The notes below the pieces were generated by a model. It was not told the DNA's origin, did no database searches, and saw only the letters and a program-made list of their open reading frames with translations. The position numbers were made by a program, and so were the translations under genes. DNA of 64,000 nucleotides from Ryuthela nishihirai (taxonomy: Eukaryota; Arthropoda; Arachnida; Araneae; Heptathelidae), in contig JAWZYU010000130.1 of assembly GCA_038380435.1 (NCBI GenBank), positions 504,001-568,000 of the forward strand. Reading direction: 5' to 3'. Shown piece after piece: positions 45,721 to 56,454 of the stretch (within the stretch, counting starts at the first letter, position 1; each line of letters opens with the position of its first letter).

Positions 45721-46923
45721 CCCCCTGGAAATGTGTATGTAACTGGCGTACCCCTTGTATAGATAGATAAAAATATAATTATAGTATAACAATGGGAATA
45801 AAATAAAACATAAATATCAGTGGTTCTCAAACTTTTATGCTTCACGTACCCTCTGGAAATGTGTATGTAACTGGCGTACCCGTTTTATAGGTAGATAAAA
45901 CTATAGTTATAGTATAACAATGGGAATAAAATAAAACATATATATCAGTGGTTCTCAACCTTTTATGCTTCACGTACCTCCTGGCAATTTGTATGTAACT
46001 GGCGTACCCCTTGTATAGATAGATAAAACTATAGTTATAGTATAACAATGGGAATAAAATAAAACTTATATATACACATATAACAGTATCTACCGACTTT
46101 TAAACTCTCTCTGCGAACCCCAAAATATTTTACTGCGTATTCCTCGTTGAGAACCGCTGCTATAATCTATGAAGCGATCGCCCCAAAATCGGAGGGTTTT
46201 TATGGATTACTTTTTTTTATGTTTGGTGCATCGAATGAGAGAAAGAGGGAATAATAATTAAATATAGGAAAGTGTGCTGTGAAATACTTACCGGAATAGA
46301 TGCATCAGTTGACTAAATGTCGAAATTCGTAACTGAAATATTGCATTTTACTAGATTATCAGAAGATTAGTTTTCATTGAGTGGCAACTTGATAGAACGG
46401 TCACAGTTACGACTTTACAATTTTTTATTTCAATCCCCGCTTCGGCAGAGATCTTCCTCGAACTGATGCCGAATCACAGAATAGTAATGGATTAAACGAA
46501 AAAATAAAACTTCTAACCGTAAGTCTAAAGTTTATACAGGTAGCTCTTGTTAACTATATAAAGCTGACAAACTTAACGAAAGTAACAATCGAGAATATTA
46601 TTTTCCTCCTTTTTTATGTCATATGTTTTGACAAAAATATTGAAGTCTCATTACGAATACTTTAGCCGAATTATTATTCCATGCCATGTAATAGACTATA
46701 TAACTGATATCACACGCATTCAAAAACACAAACTGCGAATAAATGTATTTTTAGAAATTTTCAATTCTATTTGGATATTTGGCAATCGATTGCGAATTCA
46801 AAATAAAGAAACAAACTATAAATGAACTGAATTAATAACACGGCAATAAAATGACATGAATCATAAACAAATCACACAAATCTCTCATATGCTATCAATC
46901 AGTATAAACTAACTAACTGCTAA

Positions 46924-47357
46924 CCTCATAATTCCTGTGAACGGTCCTATAATGGCGTTCTCGACAATTCTGGACTCCGAACATGATGGCAACAGTTCGG
47001 TGAAGACCCTTTCCTCTTCCAATAGGATGACGTTCCCGTCCACAAAGCGAGGACCATGTGGGAATGGTTTGATGACAGGGATGTCGAAGAACTTGATTGG
47101 TCTGCACAGATCCTGGATCTCAACACCATGGAACACTTTTGGGATGAATTGAAACTCGGACTGCGAGTCAGGCCGACCTGCCAGATATCAGTGACCGGCA
47201 TCGCTGATACTCTTGTGGCAGAAAGGAAGGCAATTCCAGCAGCAACGTACCAAAATCTAGTGGGACGCATTTCCTGCAGACTGGGGGGTTGTGGTAGCAC
47301 CAAATGTTGCACTAACGAGACATTAATTCCTTTCCTATTACCGGAAGGTTATGGATG
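46924..47357 (+). pseudogene. Tc1-like transposase C-terminal part (flank copy 3)
   Basis: As in copy 1, with differences: FWDELKLGLRVRPTCQ is closer to the family form than the FLNELELGVRARR of copies 1 and 2 (W retained before D-E-L). The in-frame stop before WQQFG is shared by all three copies, so the gene was dead before duplication. Confidence 0.85.
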
Positions 47358-47403
47358 AATGACAGTCTGGATACGTTTGTTCATATAATGTATTTGATAA
47401 ATA

Positions 47404-48236
47404 CCGGGTGATCCAAAAGTAAGAGAAAAAGTTAAAATGCAATAATTCGGAAAGTATAGACAGCAGCACGATGCGGTTTTCAGAGAAATGCACAGAAAGA
47501 CATGGAATTCTTTTTATAACGATAAATTTAATTGCCAGAATAGTAACATTTGCCACCGATAGGTAGCGCTTCAGTTCTGTTAGGAGTTTGTACACCTCTC
47601 TTTTGTTGCGATCTTATGCAACCGCGGCAATTTCCGATTCCGCCTATACGACACTACCAGTTATGAAAAGCCGTGCTTATCTGTAGCCGGGGGAAAGGAA
47701 TACGCCATATAGACTCACCTCAACCTCGGCTTAACATGGCAGCAGTCCTATAGAAGGAAAGCTAACCAGCGGAAGAAACCTATTATTTAATCTGTTCCCT
47801 GGTTAGCCATGAACAAGGATATGTAGATCCAAGTTCGCTCGGCACCCGGGGTGGAAGGAGTTTGTACAGTGGCGCAGCACAATTCGCAACGCAGCTAGGA
47901 TTACTAATGTTCAATGCGACGGCCGTCATTCATGAGAATGACAGTCAGACGTGGCACGACACTATGCACAGCATCGAAGAGGGTTTCAGCTGTAATTCCT
48001 GTCACATGATGGCTAATAAATTCTTTCAACATGGCCAATGACGTCAGCCGATCTGTGTACACCGCTACAGCGCCACCTGTCAGTGACAAATGTAACTATT
48101 CTGGCAATAAAATTTTTCGTTATTAAAAAAAAACCCATGTCTTTCTGTGCATTTCTGTGAAAACCGCATCGTGCTACTGTCTGTACTTTTCGAATTATTG
48201 CCTTTTTACCTTTTCTGTTACTATTGGATCACCCTG
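47404..48236. mobile_element. Non-autonomous mariner/IS630-like element, 833 bp (copy 3)
   Basis: Same termini as copies 1 and 2, with an intact TA duplication at 47402-47403 and 48237-48238. The minus-strand transposase scrap is at 48089-47904. Confidence 0.9.
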
Positions 48237-48604
48237 TACATCCCGTATCACATCTGAATCCCACTGCTCTCTACGCAGTTGTCCATCAACCAGATTCTTA
48301 ATTCTGTTAAGAACAACCATGAAAGGACACTATCTGGAGCACAAAGTAGGCTGATACCCGTCTAGTTATCAGAAGATCTGCGATTAACCTTTTTAAAAAT
48401 AGGTGTAATAATACCTCTGATAATATTCGTAGGAACAATACCTTTATCATTAAAGGTATCAAGCATTTCCGTCAACCATGTGATAACAGACACATTCCCA
48501 ACTTTAAGCATTTCGATAGTAATTTCAAATAAGCTTAGATTTTCTGTAAACAGAGAAAACGAAATATTTTTTCTTATTCTCATAATTGTAAAATAGATAT
48601 TTTC

Positions 48605-48815
48605 CGTCGTCCCGTGGCCGAGTGGTTAGCGCGCTTGGCTACTGATCTACGGGAGCTGGGTTCGAGCCCCGGGTAAGGCATGGATGTTCGTGTTGTTTTT
48701 CTGCTGAGGTCCTGCCATCCTCTCAGACCTTCTACTCTGGCATATAAACTGACAAGGTCCTGTCAGACCTCTGTGGCAAGCAGCTGCTTGAGGGGGTATT
48801 TATTTATTTTTATTA
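48605..48815 (+). mobile_element. SINE family A, full length (flank copy 3)
   Basis: Orthologous in position to the SINE at 29733. Head GTCCCGTGGCCGAGTGGTTA, B box GGGTTCGAGCCCC, 3' end CAGCTGCTTGAGGGGGTATT. Confidence 0.9.
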
Positions 48816-49484
48816 CATTTAAATATTTTCCTTTTTATTTTTAATTAATTACATTCTTCCATCATCATCGTCGTCGTCGTCGTCGTAAACATCATCAAAG
48901 AGCGATAGGCGTCAGAGGTCCGACCAGATTTTGCAATTTAGTTCTCGAAGCATATTTGTCCTGAGTGTTCTGCATTCATTTTCATATATACGTAGAACGA
49001 TAACAAAAGTGTCCTTTGTGAAGCATTGTCGGCACAGGGACCAAAGACTTGCGAGCCACATCCGGTGGATTCTGGTTGGTTCCAGAATTTACCTTCTCGT
49101 CTGCTCTCCGGTATTCATACAAGCGGTGATGACATCTCCAGAGACTGCAACTTCCGCTGTGCCTCGACGTGCAAAGGCGCTGCTACCACCAAATGCAAGC
49201 CTAGGGAGCGATCAAGACCATAGCAACACAACGTCCCTGGGAAAGGAAATGACCCACGTGGTAGAGAGTGCAACATCAAAGAACTCTCAAGCCCTTGCTA
49301 ATATTTGTTCCTTCTGATTGGCGGATGCTTACCACTGGAAGGGGCAGATGATACCTTTCGTCAGGAGAAAGTTTGAGGGAACGGGCAGAGAAAGAGTGAA
49401 GACAGAAAGTATTAGAGGGGAGACTGTTTTATGCGGAGAGATGAGAAACGTTATTAATATACAATAAATAATATATAATAAATG

Positions 49485-50402
49485 ACCAGGTGATTGTGAC
49501 CTGGTCATTTAGACCATGGTGTGCAAAAAAGAGCCCCTCATAGGTAAAAGAACCCAACGTTAAACAACACGATGGACGGCCTTGACGGAAGGCTACCATA
49601 TGTCTTCCAACAGCTGTTCCAGTGGGTCTCCTCCTTCAACCTTCTCTGAGCCTTCGGGGTTCTTGTGTCCTGGCCATTTCGCCCATGGTGTGCAAAAAAG
49701 TGCCGCACAGAGGTAAAAAAACCCAACGTCAAAGAACACGCTGGATGGCCTTGACCGGAGGCTACCATTTGTCTCCCAACAGCTGTTCCATTAGGTCCTC
49801 TCCCCCAACCTTCTCTGAGCCTTCGGGGTCCTTCTAACCTGGTGATTTAGCCCATGGTTTGGAAAAAAGTGCCACTCAAAGGTAAAACAACCCAACGTTA
49901 AAGAACACGATGGATGGCCTTGACCGGAGGCTACCATCTGTCTCCTAACAGCTGTTCCAGTGGGTCCTCTCCCCCAACCTTCTCTGAGCCTTCGGGGTCC
50001 TTGTGACCTGGTCATTTAGTCCATGGTGTGGAAAAAAGTGCCGCTCAGAGGTAAAAAATACACGTTAAAGAACACGCTGGATGGCCTTGACGGGAGGCTA
50101 CCATCTATCTTCCAACAGCTGTTCCAGTGGTCCCCTCCACCAACCATCTCTGAGCGTTAGGGGTCATTGTGACCTAGACATTTAGCAATTGTGTGCGAAA
50201 AAGTGCCGCTCAGAGGTAAAATAATCCAACAATAAAGAACACACTGGATGGCCTTGACGGGAGGCTACCATCTGTCTCCCAAGAGCTGTTCCAGTGGGTC
50301 CCCTCCACCAACCATCTCTGAGCCTTAGGGGTCCTTGTGACCTAGCCATTTAGCCCATGTTGTGCAAAAAAGTGCCGCTCAGAGGTGAAACAACCCAACC
50401 CA
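49485..50402 (+). mobile_element. Headless chain of five SINE-B 3' modules
   Basis: A partial module (49485-49555) followed by full units at 49556, 49725, 49894, 50062 and 50228, each of about 168-170 bp, ending with AGGTGAAACAACCCAACCC. No tRNA-like head. Both this chain and the 14-15 kb chain finish with the sequence AACACTCTC after the last CCCAAC-type tail (15186 and 50402). Confidence 0.88.
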
Positions 50403-50469
50403 AAACACTCTCAATTAAAACAGATGAAAACGTGTGCTGTCTATATAATCATGTTACTGGTATAGGAAC

Positions 50470-50960
50470 AAACTACAATTTTTGAAGTCAAATTTGCAGG
50501 ATAACAATTTAATTCATTTTGAAACTTGTAAAGAGTTCTATGAAGAAATGAAGCCACTTAATAAAACAGTTAATTTTGAAAAATTTCTTCTTAAATTAAA
50601 TATCCAAATTGAAGATTTTATTAGAAGATTTTCTCAATTTGATGACCTTAAGCAAAGTTTAAATTTATTCAGTAATCCATTGAATATTGATATTAGCACC
50701 GATGATCCTAAATATCAAATGGAATTATGTGACCTTCAGACCGACCCAATTATTGCATCTAATAGAGAAACTTGAAAAGAATTGTTCAAACTTTTACCTA
50801 AAGACAAATATCCAAAAATGAAAGATTTTGGAGTCCAAATAATTTCTATATTCGGAAGTACATATTATCTGCGATACATATGCCTGAAATTCATATTAGT
50901 AGTAAATAATCACAGTTTAAGTCCTGTAGACATGGAACTCATGAAATAATGAGCTGAAAA
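50470..50960 (+). pseudogene. hAT-family transposase C-terminal remnant
   Basis: 50482-50775 reads LQDNNLIHFETC, then RFSQFDDLKQSLNLFSNPLN and YQMELCDLQTD. After an in-frame TGA (50773-50775) the same frame continues KELFKLLPKDKYPKMKDFGV then QIISIFGSTYYLRYICLKF. The F-G-S-T-Y block is the hAT C-terminal dimerisation motif (F-G-S-T-Y-x-C-E-x-x-F-S), with the following C-E...F-S mutated. The style is that of the Charlie/ZBED/SCAND3 lineage. N-terminal BED finger and catalytic regions are absent. Confidence 0.78.
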
Positions 50961-51276
50961 AAAATTTGGTTTTGCCATGAGTGGGATTCGAACCCATATT
51001 AATTTATTATCACTTATTATTTTTCGTATAAGTAAAAAAATAAAATTGAGGTTTGTTAGATATATTATTACTTATTGTTTTTCTTAAAACTAAAATAATT
51101 TTTGAGGTTTTTGACGTTTATTGCTACTTATTATTTTTCGTATAAATAGAATAATTTTTTTGAGGTGACATAAGTGATTTTTCAGTTACATAATATGTCC
51201 TATTTTTTTTTTGGCTCGCGAAATATTGGCAAAAGAAAAACATGGCCCTCGGGCTTACAAAAGTAGGACAGCACTG
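50961..51276 (+). mobile_element. hAT element 3' end
   Basis: Non-coding sequence after the transposase remnant contains three spaced copies of TATTATTTTTCGTATAA-like words. It ends TTGGCTCGCGAAATATTGGC ... CATGGCCCTCGGGCTTAC ... GTAGGACAGCACTG at 51276, a typical hAT 3' terminus ending CACTG. Repeat R resumes immediately afterwards (GATTAAACGAAAA), so the hAT element had inserted in an R copy. Confidence 0.65.
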
Positions 51277-51522
51277 GATTAAACGAAAAAAAATACTTCT
51301 AACCTTATGTCTAAATTTTATACAAGTAGCTTTTGTTAACTATGAAAAGCAAACAATCATAATAACACAAAAATAATAATCGAGAATATTATTTTTATCT
51401 TTTTTTAATATTGAAGTCTCATTACGAATAGTTTAGCCAAATTATTTTTCCATGCCATGTAATAGAATATATAACTGATATCACACGTATTCAAAATTAA
51501 AAAAGTTTAAATAAAAGTATCA
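51277..51522 (+). repeat. Repeat R fragment between hAT end and LINE
   Basis: Matches 27608-27860: CTTCTAACCTTATGTCTAAA, GAAGTCTCATTACGAATAG, CCATGCCATGTAATAGAATA. It is cut where LINE similarity starts near 51540. Confidence 0.75.
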
Positions 51523-51539
51523 TCAGAGATTTCCCATTC

Positions 51540-54425
51540 TGTTTGAACTCTTTGCTTCTATTGGCATCGTCAAATGCTGCATTGGAGGAAGTCTTACAGT
51601 GTAAATGGCTTCAGCCTTTAGTAGTTGGGGGGAACGGGTCTTTGCCCCATGTCTGTGATATGGGGTCGGTTTGATATTGTCGGCATTCTCTCTCTCAATA
51701 AACATAGTTTCTTTAAACATCCCACTAACCATTTTCTTTCCATAGGTAGTTGCAATTTGAGGACTCTGCACAGATATTATCCTCTTGATGTCCTCACACA
51801 CGATTTCCACCTTTATAATTTAGATGTTCTCGGCTTGCAAGACAACAGATGGACAGAAGAAGGCAGATTCTTAAAAATAATCTTAAATTTCTCTTTTCAG
51901 GGAGGGACGACAACAAGAATCACCGAGGCGTGGGTCTGCTTCTCAGCAGACACGCTAGTGATGCTCTTCTAGGATATGAGTGCATTAATGAAAGTTTTCT
52001 TACAGCAAAATATCAGACAAGCGTTAAAAACTTGAATGTTATCTGCTGTTATGCCACCACTGAGGATGCCGATGTGGATGCGAAGGATAGGTTTTAAGGA
52101 CAACTTCAGGATATTTTGGATTCTGTCAAGAAAGGAGATATTGCCCTTGTTCTTGGTGACTTCAATGCAAAAGATGATACTGACTCTGACCTTTGGGGAG
52201 GAGTAATAGACCCTTTTGTTATTGGTAGCTGCAATGGGCAACATCTCCTACAGGTAAGTAAACTCAATGGTTTCAGAATAACTAACACTTATTACAAACA
52301 CCGCGACATACATAAGTACACATGGGTTTCACCTGATGGGCTGCATAAGATTATGATTGATAATATATATTAATTAACAGCAAATGGGCTAGTTCTGTTA
52401 GGAATACCAGGTCATATAGGGGAGCTGAAATGGGATCTGACCATTACTTTGTTAAAAGTCTGTTGCAAATTAAACTTAAAAGTGTTGTACTAGGGTTAAA
52501 ATTTTACTTTCAATACTGATGCTCTGAAAAACCCAGTTATAGCCAAAGCTTACCATGAGAGGTTACTTAGTCATTATGACAGTCATGGTATGCTTACTAC
52601 TGAAGTTGAGGAAGAATGGGATCATTTTAAACAGGCTTTTTTGGACACTAACAGTACTCTTTTAGGGAAAAAGGAGCAGAGGAGACAGAATTTTCTGAGT
52701 GATAAGGCACTTGAGCTTATTTCAGAAATAAAGAACTGCAGGAATGTCCTTAATCAATACCCTACTAGTCCTAATAGAAAGCACTACAGAGAACTTAATA
52801 ATCGTGTAGAGGATCAGTTAGCTGCTAATAAGAATGTTTCGTTTGATGGCTTGTATGACAAAGCCGAGGAAGCAGTTAGACAGTACAACAGCAGAGAGCT
52901 GTACCAGATAGTTAGTGTAGTATAAAACGAAAAGGTGTACAGAGATTGAAGGATAAACAAGGTAAGGTTAAATAAGGGGAGGATTCTGTCATGGCTAGGT
53001 GGGCTGAGAATTTCAGTGATTTTCTAAGCAATATGGTTAGTTCTACTCCCATTGTTTGCAATGATGATAGATGCATTGGTGGCTTTAACGTTGGCCCTAT
53101 AACACAATCTGAAGTTATTTTGGCTATTTCTAAATTTAAACTTCATAAATCCCCAAGGGTAGATGAAATTACTACTGAAACGCTTAGAGCTGGGAATGTT
53201 TCGATTACCACTTGGATGACTGAAATTTTTAATATCTTTTGTGATAAAGGCATTGTTTCTAAGGATTTTACCAGAGCTATTGTTATCCCTATTTTATAAA
53301 ATGTGACCGCAGTTCTTGTGATAACTATAGCAGTATCAGCCTACTCTCTGTTCCCTGTAAAATTCTTTCCATGATTGTGCTTTATAGAATTAAGAATCTG
53401 GTTGACAGTCAATTGCGTGATGAGCAATGTGGTTTCAGAAGTGGTAGGGGATGTGTGGATCAGATATTTTCACTTAGGCAGATTCTTGAGAAATGTTTAG
53501 AGTTTAGAAACCTTTGGTTGCTAGTTTTATTGATTTCAAAAAGGCTTTCGACTCTGTTGATCGTCATAATTTGTGGTTGATTGTGAGATCATATGGTATA
53601 CCAGACAAGTTAGTTAACATAATGAAAGCTCTCTATACTAACACTGAGTCGTGTGTGAGTGTTGGTAAGGCTTGTAGCAATTGGTTTAGCATTACTTCTG
53701 GTGTTCGACAAGGGTGCATTTTGTCTCCTTTTGTCTTTAGCTTGGTTATTGTTTATGTTATGCGATATTCACTTCAAAGCAAAGATTTTAGCCTTAAATG
53801 GACTGGAAATACGAAAATTTCTGATTTAGATTATGCTGATAATTTAGCCCTTTTGGCAAATGATGTTGATGAGATAAACTCTTTCATTCGAGCTGTTGAT
53901 GAAACTGGTAGTAGAGTAGGTTTGGTTATAAACAGAGAGAAAACTAAAGTGATGAAAATTGGTCAGGCAGGCTGTGATTCAGTTAATCTGAATGGTTGCA
54001 GTCTTGAGCAGGTGTCGCAGTTTAATTACCTTGGGAGCTATGTAACAGATACTGGTGATGTGCGGCATGAGATTAACAGACGAATAGGGATTGCTGCCGG
54101 GACTTTTAAGAATCTACGGAGAGTGTGGAGAAATAGGCGTATACACCTAAAGACTAAAATTAGACTGTATAATAGTTTGGTTCTTTTTAGGGTTAGTTAT
54201 GTTAGTCAAACTTGGATGCTGTGTAAACAAGATAACAGGAAATAGATGCTTTTGATTCCAGATGCTTACGCAGTATCTTGGGCATTAGGTGGTTCAACTT
54301 TGCAACTAATGATGAGGTTAGGCAAAGGAGTCGGCAACCTCCTTTAAGCAGAATATTGTGCAGAGTAGTATTGTCTGGTTGGACCTCCGTAGCCTATGGC
54401 TGGTTGATGATGATTATGATGATGT
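51540..54425 (+). pseudogene. Non-LTR retrotransposon (APE endonuclease + reverse transcriptase), frameshifted
   Basis: The most complete LINE in the window. Endonuclease: GSCNLRTLHRY and LDVLGLQDNRWTEEGRF at 51746-51870; after frameshifts RGVGLLLSRHASDALLGYEC, VLGDFNAKDDTD (52155-52190), YTWVSPDG and GSDHYF. Linker 52590-52925 (RRQNFLSDKALELI). Reverse transcriptase 52991-54245: CGFRSGRGCVDQIFSLRQIL, FIDFKKAFDSVDRHNLW, SGVRQGCILSPFVFSL, LDYADNLALLA, then FNYLGSYVTDTG. Frame breaks lie near 51895, 52097 (TAA), 52371, 53297 and 53520. The catalytic YADD is YADN (AAT at 53841-53843). The 3' end has a GATGAT run. By overall style it belongs to the invertebrate group with CFDP2-like proteins (RTE/jockey-type); the clade is not certain. 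Confidence 0.88.
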
Positions 54426-54434
54426 TATAGATGA

Positions 54435-54960
54435 ATTATTGGCGAAGTGGAACCTCACACTTCAGGTTATGATATCGATGTCGTGTGTCACCCATAGGAA
54501 TATAATATTCTCTTTGATACCCTGTCGCGAAACAAACAGGCACTTGAGAAGGACGCACACCCTCCCAGCCAATTAGGAGACTGAGCCCTGCTGAGGGAGA
54601 TGTAGATGGAGGACCCTGTCCTCAGGGGGATTATAGATGTCTTGGAAGGTCAAAACACTAGCCTTGCCACGAACGCCCCTGACCCTTTCTACATGGAAAT
54701 TTGGTCCAAATGAAAAATTCCTCTTTCATTTGGACCAACGAAACTCTGGCACTGACGTCATAGAGCAACTGGTTGTACTGCTCAGTCTAAGAGGCCAAAT
54801 TTTAGAGTTGTGTCTCGATAACCCTCGTTCAGGTCTCCTGGGTAAGGACAAAACACAACAGAGAGTTGAATCCAAATAATATTGGTCAGGAATGTAGTCC
54901 GACATTCGCGACTATGTGCAGACATGCATTTTTGTCTACAGAGGTGCGCCTATGATGAAA
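54435..54960 (+). pseudogene. Ty3/gypsy pol remnant, second copy
   Basis: Same order as 7365-8035: KWNLTLQ with RNase H end sequence (frameshifted), LRGIIDVLEGQNTSLATNA in one frame, then the integrase zinc finger as NPRSGLLGKDKTQQR and WSGM, stop, SDIRDYVQTC at 54880-54945. The His of the finger is lost here too (GLLG). It starts immediately after the LINE tail. Confidence 0.78.
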
Positions 54961-55002
54961 AGCCAAAGGGGAAAATATTCCGACGCTCTCCCCCTCCCTT
55001 TG

Positions 55003-55222
55003 TAATTAGGAAAAACTCTTGAAAGCAAATTATATCTAAAATCAATTTCACTTGAGTTTCTCTTAATCTCTTGTCGTCGAACTAAGATTCAGACACTCAG
55101 CTGTAAGGTTAAACTAATTTAATGTGATCAGCGAGACAGTCTCAGCGAAACATAATGTTCTCTGCCAGCTGTGCCTCAAAAACACACATCTTTCAATCAA
55201 CTTTCATTCTTTCACAGTTCAT
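55003..55222 (-). repeat. Dispersed repeat of about 220 bp inserted in the gypsy remnant
   Basis: Reverse complement of 18905-19140. Compared with 7895-7925, the gypsy sequence is continuous across this point in copy 1 (CCTTTATAGTGCACCGAACG) and interrupted here, so this is an insertion. Confidence 0.75.
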
Positions 55223-56300
55223 AGAACTAAAGTCAAAGGGCCTGCACACTTCAGTAACAGAACACCTAATTATGAAAAATATGTAGCACAACTTATTAGA
55301 GTAAAATTTCTAAAAATAGATTGGTAGTTCTTTATTTTTAAAATCTGGTTACTAATTTTCAAATATTTTCAAATATCTTAATAAAATCCTTATGAATAAA
55401 TAATTTTATTTTAATTGCTTTTAAAAGAGATCGCTTTGCCTTTAATATTAAACGTAGTATATCACTCGAAATTTTATGCATAATTAACATCCCTCCTTTT
55501 TTCACTCCTTTTACTCAAGGCTGTCCAGGCCTAGTGTATCAAGGCAGCTTTCACCGAACACTCTATCCAAGGGCGACCTCAGAATCGGAGCCAGAAGGAC
55601 ACAACTGGGATTTGGAACCTCGAGCCACCTAGAACCGTGTCACAGGTCATCCGGCCAGCGCAGCGACCACAGTCTTGTCTGCAGTAACAGAAGACCTAAT
55701 TTAGAAAGAGTCACTGCCACACTGCCAACTCCGAGTACACCCCTTCAATGACAGTCCACACTCGCATTCATTACGACACCGTGGCCCAAATTGTAGAGTC
55801 ACTATTCTCCCCAGTGCAGACAGAATCACCACCGCCACGAACCTCGCTCATTACGAGTTCACCAAACACACTGCCTGCCTTCACCACCTCCACTGCCGCA
55901 GTGGCCACCACCACGGCGAGCTTAACGCTGGTGTCGAGATTAACAGAGATTCCTAGAGGACCGAACTGCGGAGCTTTCCCGGCACGCCGCCCATCACATA
56001 AGGGGACACCTAAGCCAAAGAAGCCTAAGCGACCTCAGCCACCGTCCTTACCGCTCTAGCTTCGCTACCCAGAAATGGAAGTTTCGTCGAATTCTTGACT
56101 GTTCCAATGCACGAAACGGGAGATCCACGGAGTGGACGAGATACACGTGGACAGCTTTCCTTGTGGGCGAGTCTGCCCAGTAGTCATTGATCCGCCTGCG
56201 CGCACACAAAAGAAGTCGAATCAGCGAAGGAGTCCAGCTATTTAGAATGGCCATCGGGAAAATTGTGAAGCCTGTGTTCTGATTCTTTGACACACTAATC
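55223..56300 (+). mobile_element. Gypsy-associated 3' segment, second copy
   Basis: 55485-55970 matches 8420-8830. A 103-codon frame (55748-56059) encodes a Ser/Thr/Pro-rich chain ending in the basic GTPKPKKPKRPQPP. The copy at 8640-8830 is homologous in DNA but not open in this frame, which argues against conservation as protein. It could be gag-, env- or LTR-adjacent sequence; I cannot decide. Confidence 0.4.
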
Positions 56301-56454
56301 TAATTCGTGAATGACATGCCCCACACATCGTATACACTAGTGAAGCAGGAAATGACATCATCTCTACACTTTCGGTATTCTTCAGTTATGTAGACTGTTT
56401 TGAGGATTGTAAACTTCATTGAGATATCCATTAAACAGGCATTTCACAGGCGTA

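Larger units (their letters stand above)
34871..46159. repeat. Array 3 of the hAT-TIR satellite (about 87 units)
   Basis: About 11.2 kb of 128-bp units, starting inside a unit (AGAGCCCCCTGGAAAGG) and ending at the inverted hAT terminus (CGTTGAGAACCGCTG, 46145-46159). Units vary in CACGTG/CACGTA before CCCCCTGG, in ACTATAGT/ATATAATT, and in TTGTGTAG/TTGTATAG. Short units lacking AAATAAAAT occur near 37.5, 37.7, 39.4 and 40.9 kb. Each unit carries AATAAA on the plus strand. No spacer diversity exists, so it is a satellite and not a CRISPR-like array. Confidence 0.93.
46168..49579 (+). repeat. Flank copy 3, the longest copy
   Basis: Matches 27287-30675: repeat R (to 46923), Tc1 C-terminal part (46924-47357), the 833-bp mariner element (47404-48236), antisense LINE scrap (48362-48583), SINE A (48605-48815), LINE tail with TCG repeats and SINE-B modules. 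It continues past the point where copy 1 is cut. It keeps about 40 bp near 49370-49410 (GGGCAGAGAAAGAGTG) that copy 1 lacks, and is more diverged from copies 1 and 2 than these are from each other. Confidence 0.9.

Noticed and set aside
24519..46048. Recurring minus-strand frames of about 68 codons (MLYYNYSFIYLYKGYASY...) every 128 bp
   Set aside because: They overlap one another in rotating frames because 128 is not divisible by 3, follow the satellite unit exactly, and have no promoter, splice or start context. They are translations of repeat DNA.
24623..46159. CRISPR-like array
   Set aside because: The units are directly joined with no unique spacers, the repeat is 128 bp, and the rest of the window is plainly animal DNA.
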